A stretch of DNA of 64,000 bases from the NCBI GenBank assembly GCA_001487125.1, contig LN913013.1, positions 1,529,110 to 1,593,109 of the forward strand. Reading direction: 5' to 3'. The first letter of the stretch is position 1. Every line of letters begins with the position of its first letter. Of this stretch, positions 36,102-44,908 are shown one piece after another. The position numbers and the translations under genes are program-made. Source of the DNA: Gabonibacter massiliensis. GTDB lineage: Bacteria; Bacteroidota; Bacteroidia; Bacteroidales; Marinifilaceae. Under the pieces are notes generated by a model that worked only from the letters and a program-made list of their open reading frames with translations, was not told the DNA's origin and searched no databases.

Positions 36102-38423
36102 TCAATTTTTATATTCTTCAATCCCGGAAAAGTAATCTCCGGAGGTATCCTTCAACAGGTATTTTGCAAAATGGAACCATAATTTCCGCTCGTAAAACAG
36201 TTCGGCATCGCCACTGAAACCGTGATCCTGTCCCGGCAAGACGATCATATCGAAATTCTTTCCGGCCTTAATCAAAGCATCTGCCATCCGTAACGTATGA
36301 GCCGGATGGACATTATCATCCATATCGCCCGTCACCAAAAGCAGTCCGCCTTTGTAGTTTTTAGCCAACTCCTGATTGGTACGTACCTGGAATTTAAAAA
36401 TATGCTCTTCCCGGTCGCCGTTCACGCTATCCTTAATCGCCTTTTTCTCTTCCGTTACCCCGTTATGGGTTTCGGTAAACCATTTATTATAAATCCGATT
36501 ATCGTGATTACCGGCTGCCGCCACGGCGGCCTTGTAAAAATCGGGATAGGTACAAATGGCTGCCGTCGACATAAATCCTCCCCCGGAATGACCGTATATA
36601 CCGACTTTTGTCGCATCGATAAAAGGGTAACGATCGGCCAGTTGCTCGATGGCGTATTTATCGTCGGCCAAGGGGTAATCCCGCAAATTTCCGGCGCCAT
36701 ACGTGTTGTAATACTTTCCTCTCATAGGCGTTCCTCCCCGGTGTCCCACGGCAATTACGATAAAACCCAGCTGAGCCAATTGGGTATTCCGGTCATGAAT
36801 AACAGCAAATTGAGTAGGCACGTATTCATAAAAGGGCCCGGGATAAACCGAAGAGATAATCGGATAGTGTTTGGTAGAATCAAAATCAAAAGGTTTCCAC
36901 ATCACCCCGTACAAATCGGTTATCCCGTCGGCCGCTTTTACTTTAAAACGTTCAGGAGCCTTCCAGCCCATCTCTTTCACCCGGGAAATATCGGCTTTAC
37001 CCAAGTCTATTATTTTTTTCCCTTTTTTATTCCTCACGACGAAGTGAGGTTCCATATCCACCCGTTGATAAGTATCCACAAAATAGTTAAAGGTTTTAGA
37101 CCAATCCACCATGTGCGTGGCATTGTCAAAAGTCAACTGTACCACCCGACCAGGTTTATCCAAGTCCGCTTTACACAACGTATAATAGTAAGGATCGATA
37201 TGCTTATCCTTGCCTAAGGCGTAAAAATAAATCGTACGTCCCACGGTATCGATCTCCGCGATAGGCCCGGCAGTCCACCCCCCGGCCGTAACCGTATTCT
37301 TCAGGTTTCCCTCGCCGTCATACAGGTAATAATGTCCCCACCCGGTACGGTTGGAACGAAATAATATATCCTGACCGTCATTCAAAAAAGAGACGCTTGC
37401 CATCTTAAAATCCAAAAACGGTTTATCCACTTCATGAATCAATACTTTCACTTTTCCCGTCTTAGCATCGATGACGCAGATCTCTTTTTCATTGAAAGCC
37501 CGGTTGACCCGCTCAAAATAAATTTTCTCCGCTTTCTTATCGGTATACAAAACATCCACGTATTGATCGGGCCATCTATCGATGTCTATTTCCGTGATCT
37601 TCCGGGTTTCAATATCGATTATCAGAAATTGACTTTGGGAAATCTCCTTATCCCCCGGCATATCATAACGATAGGTCTTTAACTTCGGACGAGGTTTAGC
37701 CAGATGATCGATCAGGAACAGCTCCTCCACCTTACGGGCATCTTCCCGGACGGCATAAACTTTTTTCGAATCCTTCATCCACGAAGCGATCGTCTCCACC
37801 TCCGTGTCCGAATCCGCAAACTCTTTGGCAAAGGTATAATCCTTCTCCGCATCGAAAGTCAACTGAATAGCCGTGGTATCTTTTCCCTTTGCCTTATTCC
37901 CCATCACATACAAATTGTGATTCCGGGCATACAGGATATAACAGCTATCCGGTGAATACTTCATCCATGAAGCATACCCCGACCAGGGTTTTATCGTATC
38001 GATCTTCTCCACCGAAGCGGTCTTAAAGGTATAACGGTATTTCGCCTCGTCAAACTCAAACGTGAAAGACTTTTCGTCTTGGGCAAACTCTATATCCTGC
38101 AGGGAAAAATCTTTAGGATTATAGGCCTTCCGGGTCTCTTTACTGAGCTGCGCAAACAAACGTTCATGATCGAAAAGCGGTTTCTTGTCTTTTTTCGCCG
38201 GATCTACCAGGTAATACTTCTTCCCTTCTTCAGTAGTAAAACTATACCAAAAACGATCCGACTTATGAATAAACTCCGGATGAATGGCCATACTCATTTC
38301 TGAGACTCCCGTCATCGCTCTTTTATTAAATTTCTCGGCCAGTTTATAATTGGCTTTCTGCTGGGCTGTAGCACCCAAGACAAACCCCAACAGTAAACTA
38401 TATATTAAAATAATACGCATCAT
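36102..38423 (-). CDS. S9 family peptidase (DPP-like), paralogue 2 of 3
   Basis: The product has 773 residues with signal peptide MRIILIYSLLLGFVLGATAQ. The propeller and hydrolase domain are arranged as in its neighbours. Ser613 lies in IYGHSGGGFMS, Asp in TGDMDDNVHP and His in GQDHGFSG. It is shorter than paralogue 3 because the basic insert is missing (ETHNGVTEEKKAIKDSVNGD instead). Two Met codons open the frame; either is possible. Confidence 0.9.
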   Translation of the reverse strand: MMRIILIYSLLLGFVLGATAQQKANYKLAEKFNKRAMTGVSEMSMAIHPEFIHKSDRFWYSFTTEEGKKYYLVDPAKKDKKPLFDHERLFAQLSKETRKAYNPKDFSLQDIEFAQDEKSFTFEFDEAKYRYTFKTASVEKIDTIKPWSGYASWMKYSPDSCYILYARNHNLYVMGNKAKGKDTTAIQLTFDAEKDYTFAKEFADSDTEVETIASWMKDSKKVYAVREDARKVEELFLIDHLAKPRPKLKTYRYDMPGDKEISQSQFLIIDIETRKITEIDIDRWPDQYVDVLYTDKKAEKIYFERVNRAFNEKEICVIDAKTGKVKVLIHEVDKPFLDFKMASVSFLNDGQDILFRSNRTGWGHYYLYDGEGNLKNTVTAGGWTAGPIAEIDTVGRTIYFYALGKDKHIDPYYYTLCKADLDKPGRVVQLTFDNATHMVDWSKTFNYFVDTYQRVDMEPHFVVRNKKGKKIIDLGKADISRVKEMGWKAPERFKVKAADGITDLYGVMWKPFDFDSTKHYPIISSVYPGPFYEYVPTQFAVIHDRNTQLAQLGFIVIAVGHRGGTPMRGKYYNTYGAGNLRDYPLADDKYAIEQLADRYPFIDATKVGIYGHSGGGFMSTAAICTYPDFYKAAVAAAGNHDNRIYNKWFTETHNGVTEEKKAIKDSVNGDREEHIFKFQVRTNQELAKNYKGGLLLVTGDMDDNVHPAHTLRMADALIKAGKNFDMIVLPGQDHGFSGDAELFYERKLWFHFAKYLLKDTSGDYFSGIEEYKN

Positions 38424-38510
38424 CTAAAAATTATTTATGATTCGGTGATTGGGAGATTCAGTGATTAACACATTTTTCCCAATCACTTAATCTTTGAATC
38501 ATTCAATCAC
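38424..38510. repeat. Repetitive palindromic spacer between S9 genes
   Basis: Repeats of GTGATT and AATCA (GTGATTGGGAGATTCAGTGATT on one side, CCAATCACTTAATC and TTCAATCACTTAAT on the other) form inverted repeats around an ATTTTT centre. There is no coding content. It resembles the simple-repeat spacers found between Bacteroidota genes. Confidence 0.55.
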
Positions 38511-40829
38511 TTAATTATTTAGTTTTTCCCAATAATCGGCAGAGTCATCTCCCAAAAGGTATTTGGCAAAATGAGCCCAGAGTTTATACTCGAAAAAGGC
38601 CTCGGCTGCTCCGCGGAAACCGTGTCCGTTTCCCGGAAGCACGACCATATCGAAATTCTTACCCGCCTTTATCAAAGCATCGACCATACGAAGCGTATTG
38701 GCAGGGTGTACGGTTTTATCCATATCTCCCGTAACCAACAGCAGGTGTCCTTTCAAATTTTTAGCCAGCTCCATGTTGGTCGGCACTTTACAAGTATACT
38801 CGTAAACGGTACTATCCTTTCCGTCAGCCCCTTTTACCGTTTTGACCGTCTCTTTTACTCCATGATATATCTCGGACCAACCCCGGTTAAAGATATTATT
38901 GTCATGGTTTCCGGCGGAAGAAACTGCTGCCGTGTAAAAGTCGGGATAGGTGCAGATAGCAGCCGTCGACATAAAACCGCCGCCGGAATGACCGAATATC
39001 CCCACCTTCGTCCCATCGATAAAAGAGTAACGGGCTGCCAACTGTTCAATGGCATACTTATCGTCTGCCAGCGGATAATCCCGTAAACTCCCGTAACCGT
39101 ACCGGTGGTAGAATTTTCCCCGCATGGGACTGCCTCCCCGGTGCCCCATGGCAACGACTATAAATCCGAGCTGCGCTAATTTCGTATTATGGCTGTCGTT
39201 GATCGTAAAGCTCGTGTTTACGTATTCAAAAAAAGGACCGGGATAAACCGAAGAGATAATGGGATACTTTTTATTCGGGTCGAAATCGGCCGGCTTCCAC
39301 ATGATCCCGTATATATCGGTCAACCCGTCGGCCGCCTTTACTTTAAAACGCTCCGGGGCGATCCATCCGATCTCTTTCAACAACCGGGTATCGGGCTTAG
39401 CCAACTCCATAATTACCTTCCCCTGATTGTTTTTCAACACGATCTTAGGTTCCATATCCACCCGGGAGTAGGTATCCACGTAATACTTCCGGGAAGGGGT
39501 GAATTTTGCCGAATGCTGGGCATTCTCCCCGCTTAATAAGGTTACCCCCTCCTTATCGATATGTGCTTTATAAAGCATGTAGTAATAAGGGTCCGTTCCC
39601 TTTTCCCGGCCGTGCCCGTAAAAATAAATCGTGCGACCGACCGTATCGATAGTGGCCATTTGTCCGGCCACCCAAGAACCGGATGTGATGGTGTTCAACA
39701 ACCGGCCGTTTCCGTCGTAATGGTAATAATGGGCCCACCCCGTACGCTCCGAGCGGAACAGGATGTCTTTTCCGTCATTCAGAATTACCGTATTCTGCAT
39801 GTGGTAATCGCGGTAAGGCTTATCCACCTCGTGAATCAGCTCTTTTACCTCCATGGTCTCCGTGTTGGCCACGCAAATATCCACCTCGTCCCAAGTACGT
39901 TTAAAACGCTGAAAGAATATCTTATCCCCGTTTTTACCCGGCTCGATCACCTGAATGTACTGATCCGTCCATTTATCGGCCGGAACCCGTTTCGCTGTCT
40001 TTTTTTCCGCGTCCATGATCCACAATTCGTATTGACAAAGATTCTTCTCTCCCGGCATCTCGTAACGGTATCTTTCCAAGGTAGGCCGTTTCGTCAAAGA
40101 ATTGATCACGAACATATCCTGCAATTTCCGGCTATCCTCCCTGACCATAAAAATATGCCGGGAATCCTTAAACCAACGGGCATTGGTTTCCGTTTCCCCC
40201 TTGGAGTCTTGTTCAGCATCCCGGGCAAAGGAATAATATTTTTCGCCGTCGGTGGTCAACCGGATCTCTGTCGTATCCATTCCCTTGTATTTGTTGCCCC
40301 GTACATACAGATTATGATCCTTAGCATACAGGATATATTTCTCATCCGGAGAAAAGACCATCCAAGAGTAGCGGGTTTGCCTATCCTCTTCCGATACCTC
40401 TTTCTCCGGCAAAGCTTTTACTTTTTTAGTCTTAAAATCAAATTCGTAATTACCGTCCATCGAAAAGGTCATTTTCGTCAGGTCTTTTGAAAACTCGATA
40501 CTCGAAATCCTCAAATCTTTTTCGTTATAAGCCTTCCGGGTAATCCGGCTCACCCCTTGCGCGATATCCGAATTATTGAAAAGCAACCGCTTTTCTCCCT
40601 TCGCCGGATCGACGAAATAAAACAACCTCCCCTCTTCCGTGTAAAACTCGAACCAAAACTTATCCGTACCGTTAATAGCCTTCGGAAAAATACTCATACT
40701 ATTCTTCCCGACCACACTTCCGAATGAAATGTTCCTAAACTTCTTTGCCAATTTATAATTTGCTTTCTGCTGGGCATCCCCTCCCATAAAAGCAAACACC
40801 AAGGACAGTAATAACAATAATTTTTTCAT
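38511..40829 (-). CDS. S9 family peptidase (DPP-like), paralogue 1 of 3
   Basis: The product has 772 residues with signal peptide MKKLLLLLSLVFAFMGGDAQ. Ser615 lies in IFGHSGGGFMS, Asp in TGDMDKTVHP and His in GNGHGFRG. Note DMDK where its two siblings have DMDD. It is the first of the three tandem DPP-like genes in the direction of transcription and lies 109 bp downstream of the PKD-like lipoprotein, with a hairpin between them. Confidence 0.9.
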   Translation of the reverse strand: MKKLLLLLSLVFAFMGGDAQQKANYKLAKKFRNISFGSVVGKNSMSIFPKAINGTDKFWFEFYTEEGRLFYFVDPAKGEKRLLFNNSDIAQGVSRITRKAYNEKDLRISSIEFSKDLTKMTFSMDGNYEFDFKTKKVKALPEKEVSEEDRQTRYSWMVFSPDEKYILYAKDHNLYVRGNKYKGMDTTEIRLTTDGEKYYSFARDAEQDSKGETETNARWFKDSRHIFMVREDSRKLQDMFVINSLTKRPTLERYRYEMPGEKNLCQYELWIMDAEKKTAKRVPADKWTDQYIQVIEPGKNGDKIFFQRFKRTWDEVDICVANTETMEVKELIHEVDKPYRDYHMQNTVILNDGKDILFRSERTGWAHYYHYDGNGRLLNTITSGSWVAGQMATIDTVGRTIYFYGHGREKGTDPYYYMLYKAHIDKEGVTLLSGENAQHSAKFTPSRKYYVDTYSRVDMEPKIVLKNNQGKVIMELAKPDTRLLKEIGWIAPERFKVKAADGLTDIYGIMWKPADFDPNKKYPIISSVYPGPFFEYVNTSFTINDSHNTKLAQLGFIVVAMGHRGGSPMRGKFYHRYGYGSLRDYPLADDKYAIEQLAARYSFIDGTKVGIFGHSGGGFMSTAAICTYPDFYTAAVSSAGNHDNNIFNRGWSEIYHGVKETVKTVKGADGKDSTVYEYTCKVPTNMELAKNLKGHLLLVTGDMDKTVHPANTLRMVDALIKAGKNFDMVVLPGNGHGFRGAAEAFFEYKLWAHFAKYLLGDDSADYWEKLNN

Positions 40830-40878
40830 ACGTTTTTTCTGATTTACTTACGATTACCCACACGAACAAATAAAAAGG

Positions 40879-40915
40879 AATAGACCGAAGGGAGTTTTTA
40901 CTCCCCTCGACTATT
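40879..40915 (-). terminator. Hairpin after the first Sus-like operon
   Basis: On the minus strand AATAG-TCGAGGGGAG pairs with CTCCCTTCGGTCTATT (one mismatch and a bulge) over a 6-nt loop, followed by CCTTTTTATTTG. It is homologous to the perfect hairpin at 51767-51800 after the second operon but has accumulated mismatches, so some read-through into the S9 genes is possible. Confidence 0.6.
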
Positions 40916-40938
40916 TATCGAAATACTAAAACAACATA

Positions 40939-42591
40939 TTAATATAAATAACTTGCTCCTGGTCTTGTTCCCGAACCGAATTTATATTCCAAATCCACGA
41001 TCTCTCCGAATCCGTCCTTATGATAAATTTCCAATAATTCTACCGTCCCCTCTTTTTTATCATATTTCACTTCATACACATAAATTTCTCCGGACTTTAA
41101 AGCTACCGCTAAATGTGCATTATGCGTATCCCGATCATAATCCTTTACAGCAATATCCACAATTTCAGATCTATAATTCGGGGCATCAAGCATCTGCACA
41201 AAAACCGGGTCATCCTTTTCATAGGAGAATCCATATAATGTATTATTACTTGCAATCATCAATATTTTTTTCCATGGCAACACACCTAAAGCTTGATGAC
41301 CATTCATAACGGAAACATCCAAAGGACCACTCTTGCTCTCCGATGCAATCATTTTCATCCCCGGTTTATAGCGATACCCATCAAATTTAAACGTATAATA
41401 ATGCCAGTAATAAGCATTTCCCCTTTTCAATACGGAGAGATAACTCCCACTTTGATAAGGTTGATCTACCCAAGCATGAAAAATATACTCTCCATCGATA
41501 TTTTTAAACAAAGATTCATCCGCACCCTTAATACTCCCCAATTCCATCAGACTACCCGTATAATTTCCACCGGCAACGATTGTAAAGTCGTTTCCATGAG
41601 CATCTTTAATATTACATTGATCTACAATTCCGAAAAAGGTATTATTTTCATCGATTCCGATAACAGCAATATTTCCGTAAGAAGAAGCTTTCCAATAAGG
41701 TAATAATTGCTTTATTTTTTTCCCGTTGAATATCGGCTCTTTCAAATAACGGCCGGAATGTAAATCCGAAGCAACAGACATGGTTGCTCCATAAACATAA
41801 TTATCACTACCGAGTAACCATTTACCCCCCCAGGTAAGTGCGGCATTCACGGGGTCAAAGTTAGCCGGAACCCCGTCGAAAAACTCATCTCGAGCCATAC
41901 CTACTAAAGTCAAGTGATTTCCTTCCAATTCCACCGGACCGCTTTCTTGTAATACCATTACCTCATCTTCAATATCACTATTATAACACTCTTCATAAAT
42001 AAAATTCTCCACTAATTTTCGCGGTCCCCTACCTAAATTAGGAACAATATTTATATCTTGTCCGACATAAACCACCGTGTCCACACCCTTCTCTTTTCCA
42101 GTCTCAACATCCACTACAAACTTAGATTGCTTTTTAGACAGAATCATCGAGAGTTGCGATTCGCCCGATCCCCCTTTCGACAGTACCATCCAGCCATTTT
42201 TCCAGGGAGATACAACATCTATATCTATATCCTCACTGAAAGTAACTCCCGTCTTGTTATCGATTGCGGTCAGTACCAATCTATAATCTCCGATTGTCGT
42301 TGCTTCATGCGTATAAAACAGTTGATCACAAACTTTCGTCAGTTTCTTATCTTTCTCTATATACCAAGCATAAGTAGCGTCAGGATTCAACGTATCTATC
42401 GAGAAACGAACTTTGGGTTCCAATGTCACCGACTCTCCGGGATAAAGCGTATAACTACTTTGTACATTCTTTACGCCTACATTCTGCCAATCTTCAAAAT
42501 CATTTATATCCTTATAATTATAGTTGCTCTTATCGTCCAAACAACCGATACATAAGAATACAATCCATATCCATAATAAATTATTTTTCAT
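40939..42591 (-). CDS. PKD-like family lipoprotein (locus A)
   Basis: The product has 550 residues with lipobox FLCIGC at residue ~17. Early residues LDDKSNYNYKDINDFEDW are the typical start of this SusD-associated family. A PKD-like beta sandwich follows (YTLYPGESVTLEPKV... YAWYIEKDKK... GDYRLVLTAIDNKTGVTFSEDIDIDV), then a propeller-like region. It is the fourth gene after SusC and probably a surface-exposed accessory lipoprotein for ligand binding. The paralogue in locus B is at 51826. Confidence 0.82.
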   Translation of the reverse strand: MKNNLLWIWIVFLCIGCLDDKSNYNYKDINDFEDWQNVGVKNVQSSYTLYPGESVTLEPKVRFSIDTLNPDATYAWYIEKDKKLTKVCDQLFYTHEATTIGDYRLVLTAIDNKTGVTFSEDIDIDVVSPWKNGWMVLSKGGSGESQLSMILSKKQSKFVVDVETGKEKGVDTVVYVGQDINIVPNLGRGPRKLVENFIYEECYNSDIEDEVMVLQESGPVELEGNHLTLVGMARDEFFDGVPANFDPVNAALTWGGKWLLGSDNYVYGATMSVASDLHSGRYLKEPIFNGKKIKQLLPYWKASSYGNIAVIGIDENNTFFGIVDQCNIKDAHGNDFTIVAGGNYTGSLMELGSIKGADESLFKNIDGEYIFHAWVDQPYQSGSYLSVLKRGNAYYWHYYTFKFDGYRYKPGMKMIASESKSGPLDVSVMNGHQALGVLPWKKILMIASNNTLYGFSYEKDDPVFVQMLDAPNYRSEIVDIAVKDYDRDTHNAHLAVALKSGEIYVYEVKYDKKEGTVELLEIYHKDGFGEIVDLEYKFGSGTRPGASYLY

Positions 42592-42602
42592 AACCTTGTT
42601 TT

Positions 42603-43364
42603 TTAACCTACTACAGGAATTACTATTTTCTCGCCTTTTTCATCTTTCAACGGGGTCAACCCGGCAACTTGATTAGCCGGATCGTTATTAAAGGCCTCTA
42701 CCCGGTATTTTAATCGTTGAGCATATTTTTTTAACACCAAGCGGTCTTTCCCGTCGAAAACAATATCATCCTTGGCCAACTCTTCTAAAAACATAACGTA
42801 TTTAGTTTCAGAATAGTCTCCGAGATAGTAACTTTCGGCCACATTAAATGACGGTTTACCACTATATCCGCCATCCAACTCCGTCCACCATTTTGGGCGC
42901 TCCAATTTATCAGACACCTGAAATATAGCTCGTTGATACTTTATATCGGCAGCAACTTTCACCTCCTCGCTTTCGTCTATTTGCAATACAAAACGATACG
43001 CTTGCTCGGCTAACCGGGGATCATTCAAAAAAGTAATCGTTATCGTATCTAATTCCTGTCCGGCAGAAAACTCACATTTTTCCGGTAAATCATATAACTC
43101 AGCCGGCAATGTCGTCAATTTGGGATCAGCGGACACACTAAATGCCCGGTTCTCTATTAACCATCTTCCTTTGGATCTTATTGGAATCTCCACAGAAACT
43201 CTATCTTCATTATAGGTTCTAAAGGATAATACGGTACTATCTACCGTCGCATCCGCTACAAAAGAAAGAAATATCTTATTATCGGAAAACTCTTCGATTC
43301 CTTTTCTATCACAGGAGGTCAATCCTCCTATCAATATTAACGCAAAAACAATAAAAGATTTCAT
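42603..43364 (-). CDS. DUF4843 domain lipoprotein (locus A)
   Basis: The product has 253 residues with lipobox GLTSC. It has the pattern of DUF4843: NKIFLSFVADATVDSTVLSF, then EIPIRSKGR, ELYDLPEKCEFSAGQELDTITITFLNDP and the late PKWWTE block. It lies 2 bp after the SusD stop, so it is tightly co-translated. DUF4843 proteins accompany SusCD pairs in gut Bacteroidota; the function is unknown. Confidence 0.85.
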   Translation of the reverse strand: MKSFIVFALILIGGLTSCDRKGIEEFSDNKIFLSFVADATVDSTVLSFRTYNEDRVSVEIPIRSKGRWLIENRAFSVSADPKLTTLPAELYDLPEKCEFSAGQELDTITITFLNDPRLAEQAYRFVLQIDESEEVKVAADIKYQRAIFQVSDKLERPKWWTELDGGYSGKPSFNVAESYYLGDYSETKYVMFLEELAKDDIVFDGKDRLVLKKYAQRLKYRVEAFNNDPANQVAGLTPLKDEKGEKIVIPVVG

Positions 43365-43366
43365 AA

Positions 43367-44896
43367 CTATTTATTAATATTAGTTTCACTATTCGGTACG
43401 GGAACGACAAAATTCTCTTCTTTAGCCTCTATCGTTTTACCTCTTTCGCTCGGAATATTTTTATTCAAACGCTTATACAGGTAGAAAGTCTGACCTTCAC
43501 CGATCCAATCCCGACGCATATCATTAATCAACAGATGATTGAATTCCTCTAAAGTCGCATTATTCACATCTTTTATCGATTGATCCGTTTTTCTCAAGCC
43601 CCGTCCCTCTTTTACATAGTTCAAATAAGTCTTAGCCTTTGCAAGTCCGTCTGCATCTTTTTCAGCTAAAATTTCAGCGGCCATATAATAGATCTCACTC
43701 ATTCGGATCAACGGAAGCAATGTTTTGCTAATTTCTATTGCGGTAGAACCTCCCGTTGTCGGAACATCATATTTCTTTAACCGATAGTAAGAATTATAAT
43801 TTTTCCAGTCATCAATCCCATTCATATAACGAGAATCATTCGATTTAAAGGTTTCAATCTTATCATCATATGTCAAATCTGACCCGAAATAATTACCTTC
43901 AATTTCGGATATACAGAGAAAAGTTGCAATTTTTTCATCCGTAATATCGTTTATTTTTTGATTTAATTCCGGTAGATCGATCACGTACAAGCCAAAAATC
44001 ACGTCTCTGTATAATTTTGAACCGCCGGAAGAGGTACTAAACGGAAAAGCACGATTCTTGGCAACAAAAGTGATGATTTCATTGGCTTGTTCCAATGCCT
44101 CCGTCTCTTTCTGGGCATATAAATAAACCCGTGCCAATAAAGCTGTTGCGGCCCAATAATTCATATGATACCCCCGCCGAGTGAAAAAGATATTATCCCC
44201 GTTTCCCGGTGTCTCAAAGGTTACCGACGGACTAAACGACTTAGCGGTATCAATCTGCCAAAGCAATTTTTTAGCTTCTTTCAAATCCTCGATAATCAAT
44301 GTTAAACACTCGTCTACCGTTTTCGGGTTTGAGATATAAGAGGGATAAACGTTTATATAAGGAATAAATTTTCTACCTCCTGGCTGAGCTACAGGTGCCG
44401 GAGCAAACAAACGCAGCATATCGAACTGCAAAAATGCGCGTAAACCTAAAGCTTCTCCCCAAATCATCGATTTCTCCCGATTTTTCAAGGGAAACATAGC
44501 CGGATCGGTATTTTCTATATTTTTTATAAGATTGTTGCAATTGGCCACGATATTATACGTCTCATCCCACATGGATTCGATCTTGGGTTTCAGATACTCG
44601 TTATCCCAACTATATGCAGCCGCACCTCTCTCCATAGCATTCAACTCACTGGAGCCATACGAATAATCATACACTTGCCCCAAAGCATCCACTATACCCC
44701 AACTCATATTCATTCCATACAAATTCCCTGTTCCCATGGTATAATAGATACCATTCAGCGCATGACGAAAACCGTCAGCAGAATCAAAAAGATCTTCTTC
44801 ATCAATTTCATCCTCCGGTTTCACGTTCAACCATTCGTTACATCCCGATATAAAGAATGGTAAAAACAATAACAATAAAAATCTATATTTTTTCAT
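43367..44896 (-). CDS. RagB/SusD family nutrient-uptake lipoprotein (locus A)
   Basis: The product has 509 residues with lipobox FISGC followed by NEWLNVKPEDEIDEEDLF, the classical SusD start. TPR-like helices (LGLRAFLQFDMLRLFAPAP, ALLARVYLYAQKETEALEQANEII) and the C-terminal RRDWIGEGQTFYLYKRL block confirm the family. SusD lids the SusC channel at the cell surface and captures the ligand. It begins 12 bp after the SusC stop. Confidence 0.92.
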   Translation of the reverse strand: MKKYRFLLLLFLPFFISGCNEWLNVKPEDEIDEEDLFDSADGFRHALNGIYYTMGTGNLYGMNMSWGIVDALGQVYDYSYGSSELNAMERGAAAYSWDNEYLKPKIESMWDETYNIVANCNNLIKNIENTDPAMFPLKNREKSMIWGEALGLRAFLQFDMLRLFAPAPVAQPGGRKFIPYINVYPSYISNPKTVDECLTLIIEDLKEAKKLLWQIDTAKSFSPSVTFETPGNGDNIFFTRRGYHMNYWAATALLARVYLYAQKETEALEQANEIITFVAKNRAFPFSTSSGGSKLYRDVIFGLYVIDLPELNQKINDITDEKIATFLCISEIEGNYFGSDLTYDDKIETFKSNDSRYMNGIDDWKNYNSYYRLKKYDVPTTGGSTAIEISKTLLPLIRMSEIYYMAAEILAEKDADGLAKAKTYLNYVKEGRGLRKTDQSIKDVNNATLEEFNHLLINDMRRDWIGEGQTFYLYKRLNKNIPSERGKTIEAKEENFVVPVPNSETNINK

Positions 44897-44908
44897 ATTA
44901 CCTAAATT

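Noticed and set aside
36297-37217. 306-codon ORF antisense to an S9 peptidase gene
   Set aside because: It is the reverse-frame shadow of a strongly supported peptidase gene; the sequence shows no domain logic.
39561-40490. 309-codon ORF antisense to an S9 peptidase gene
   Set aside because: Same kind of shadow; the opposite strand carries a complete, motif-bearing gene.
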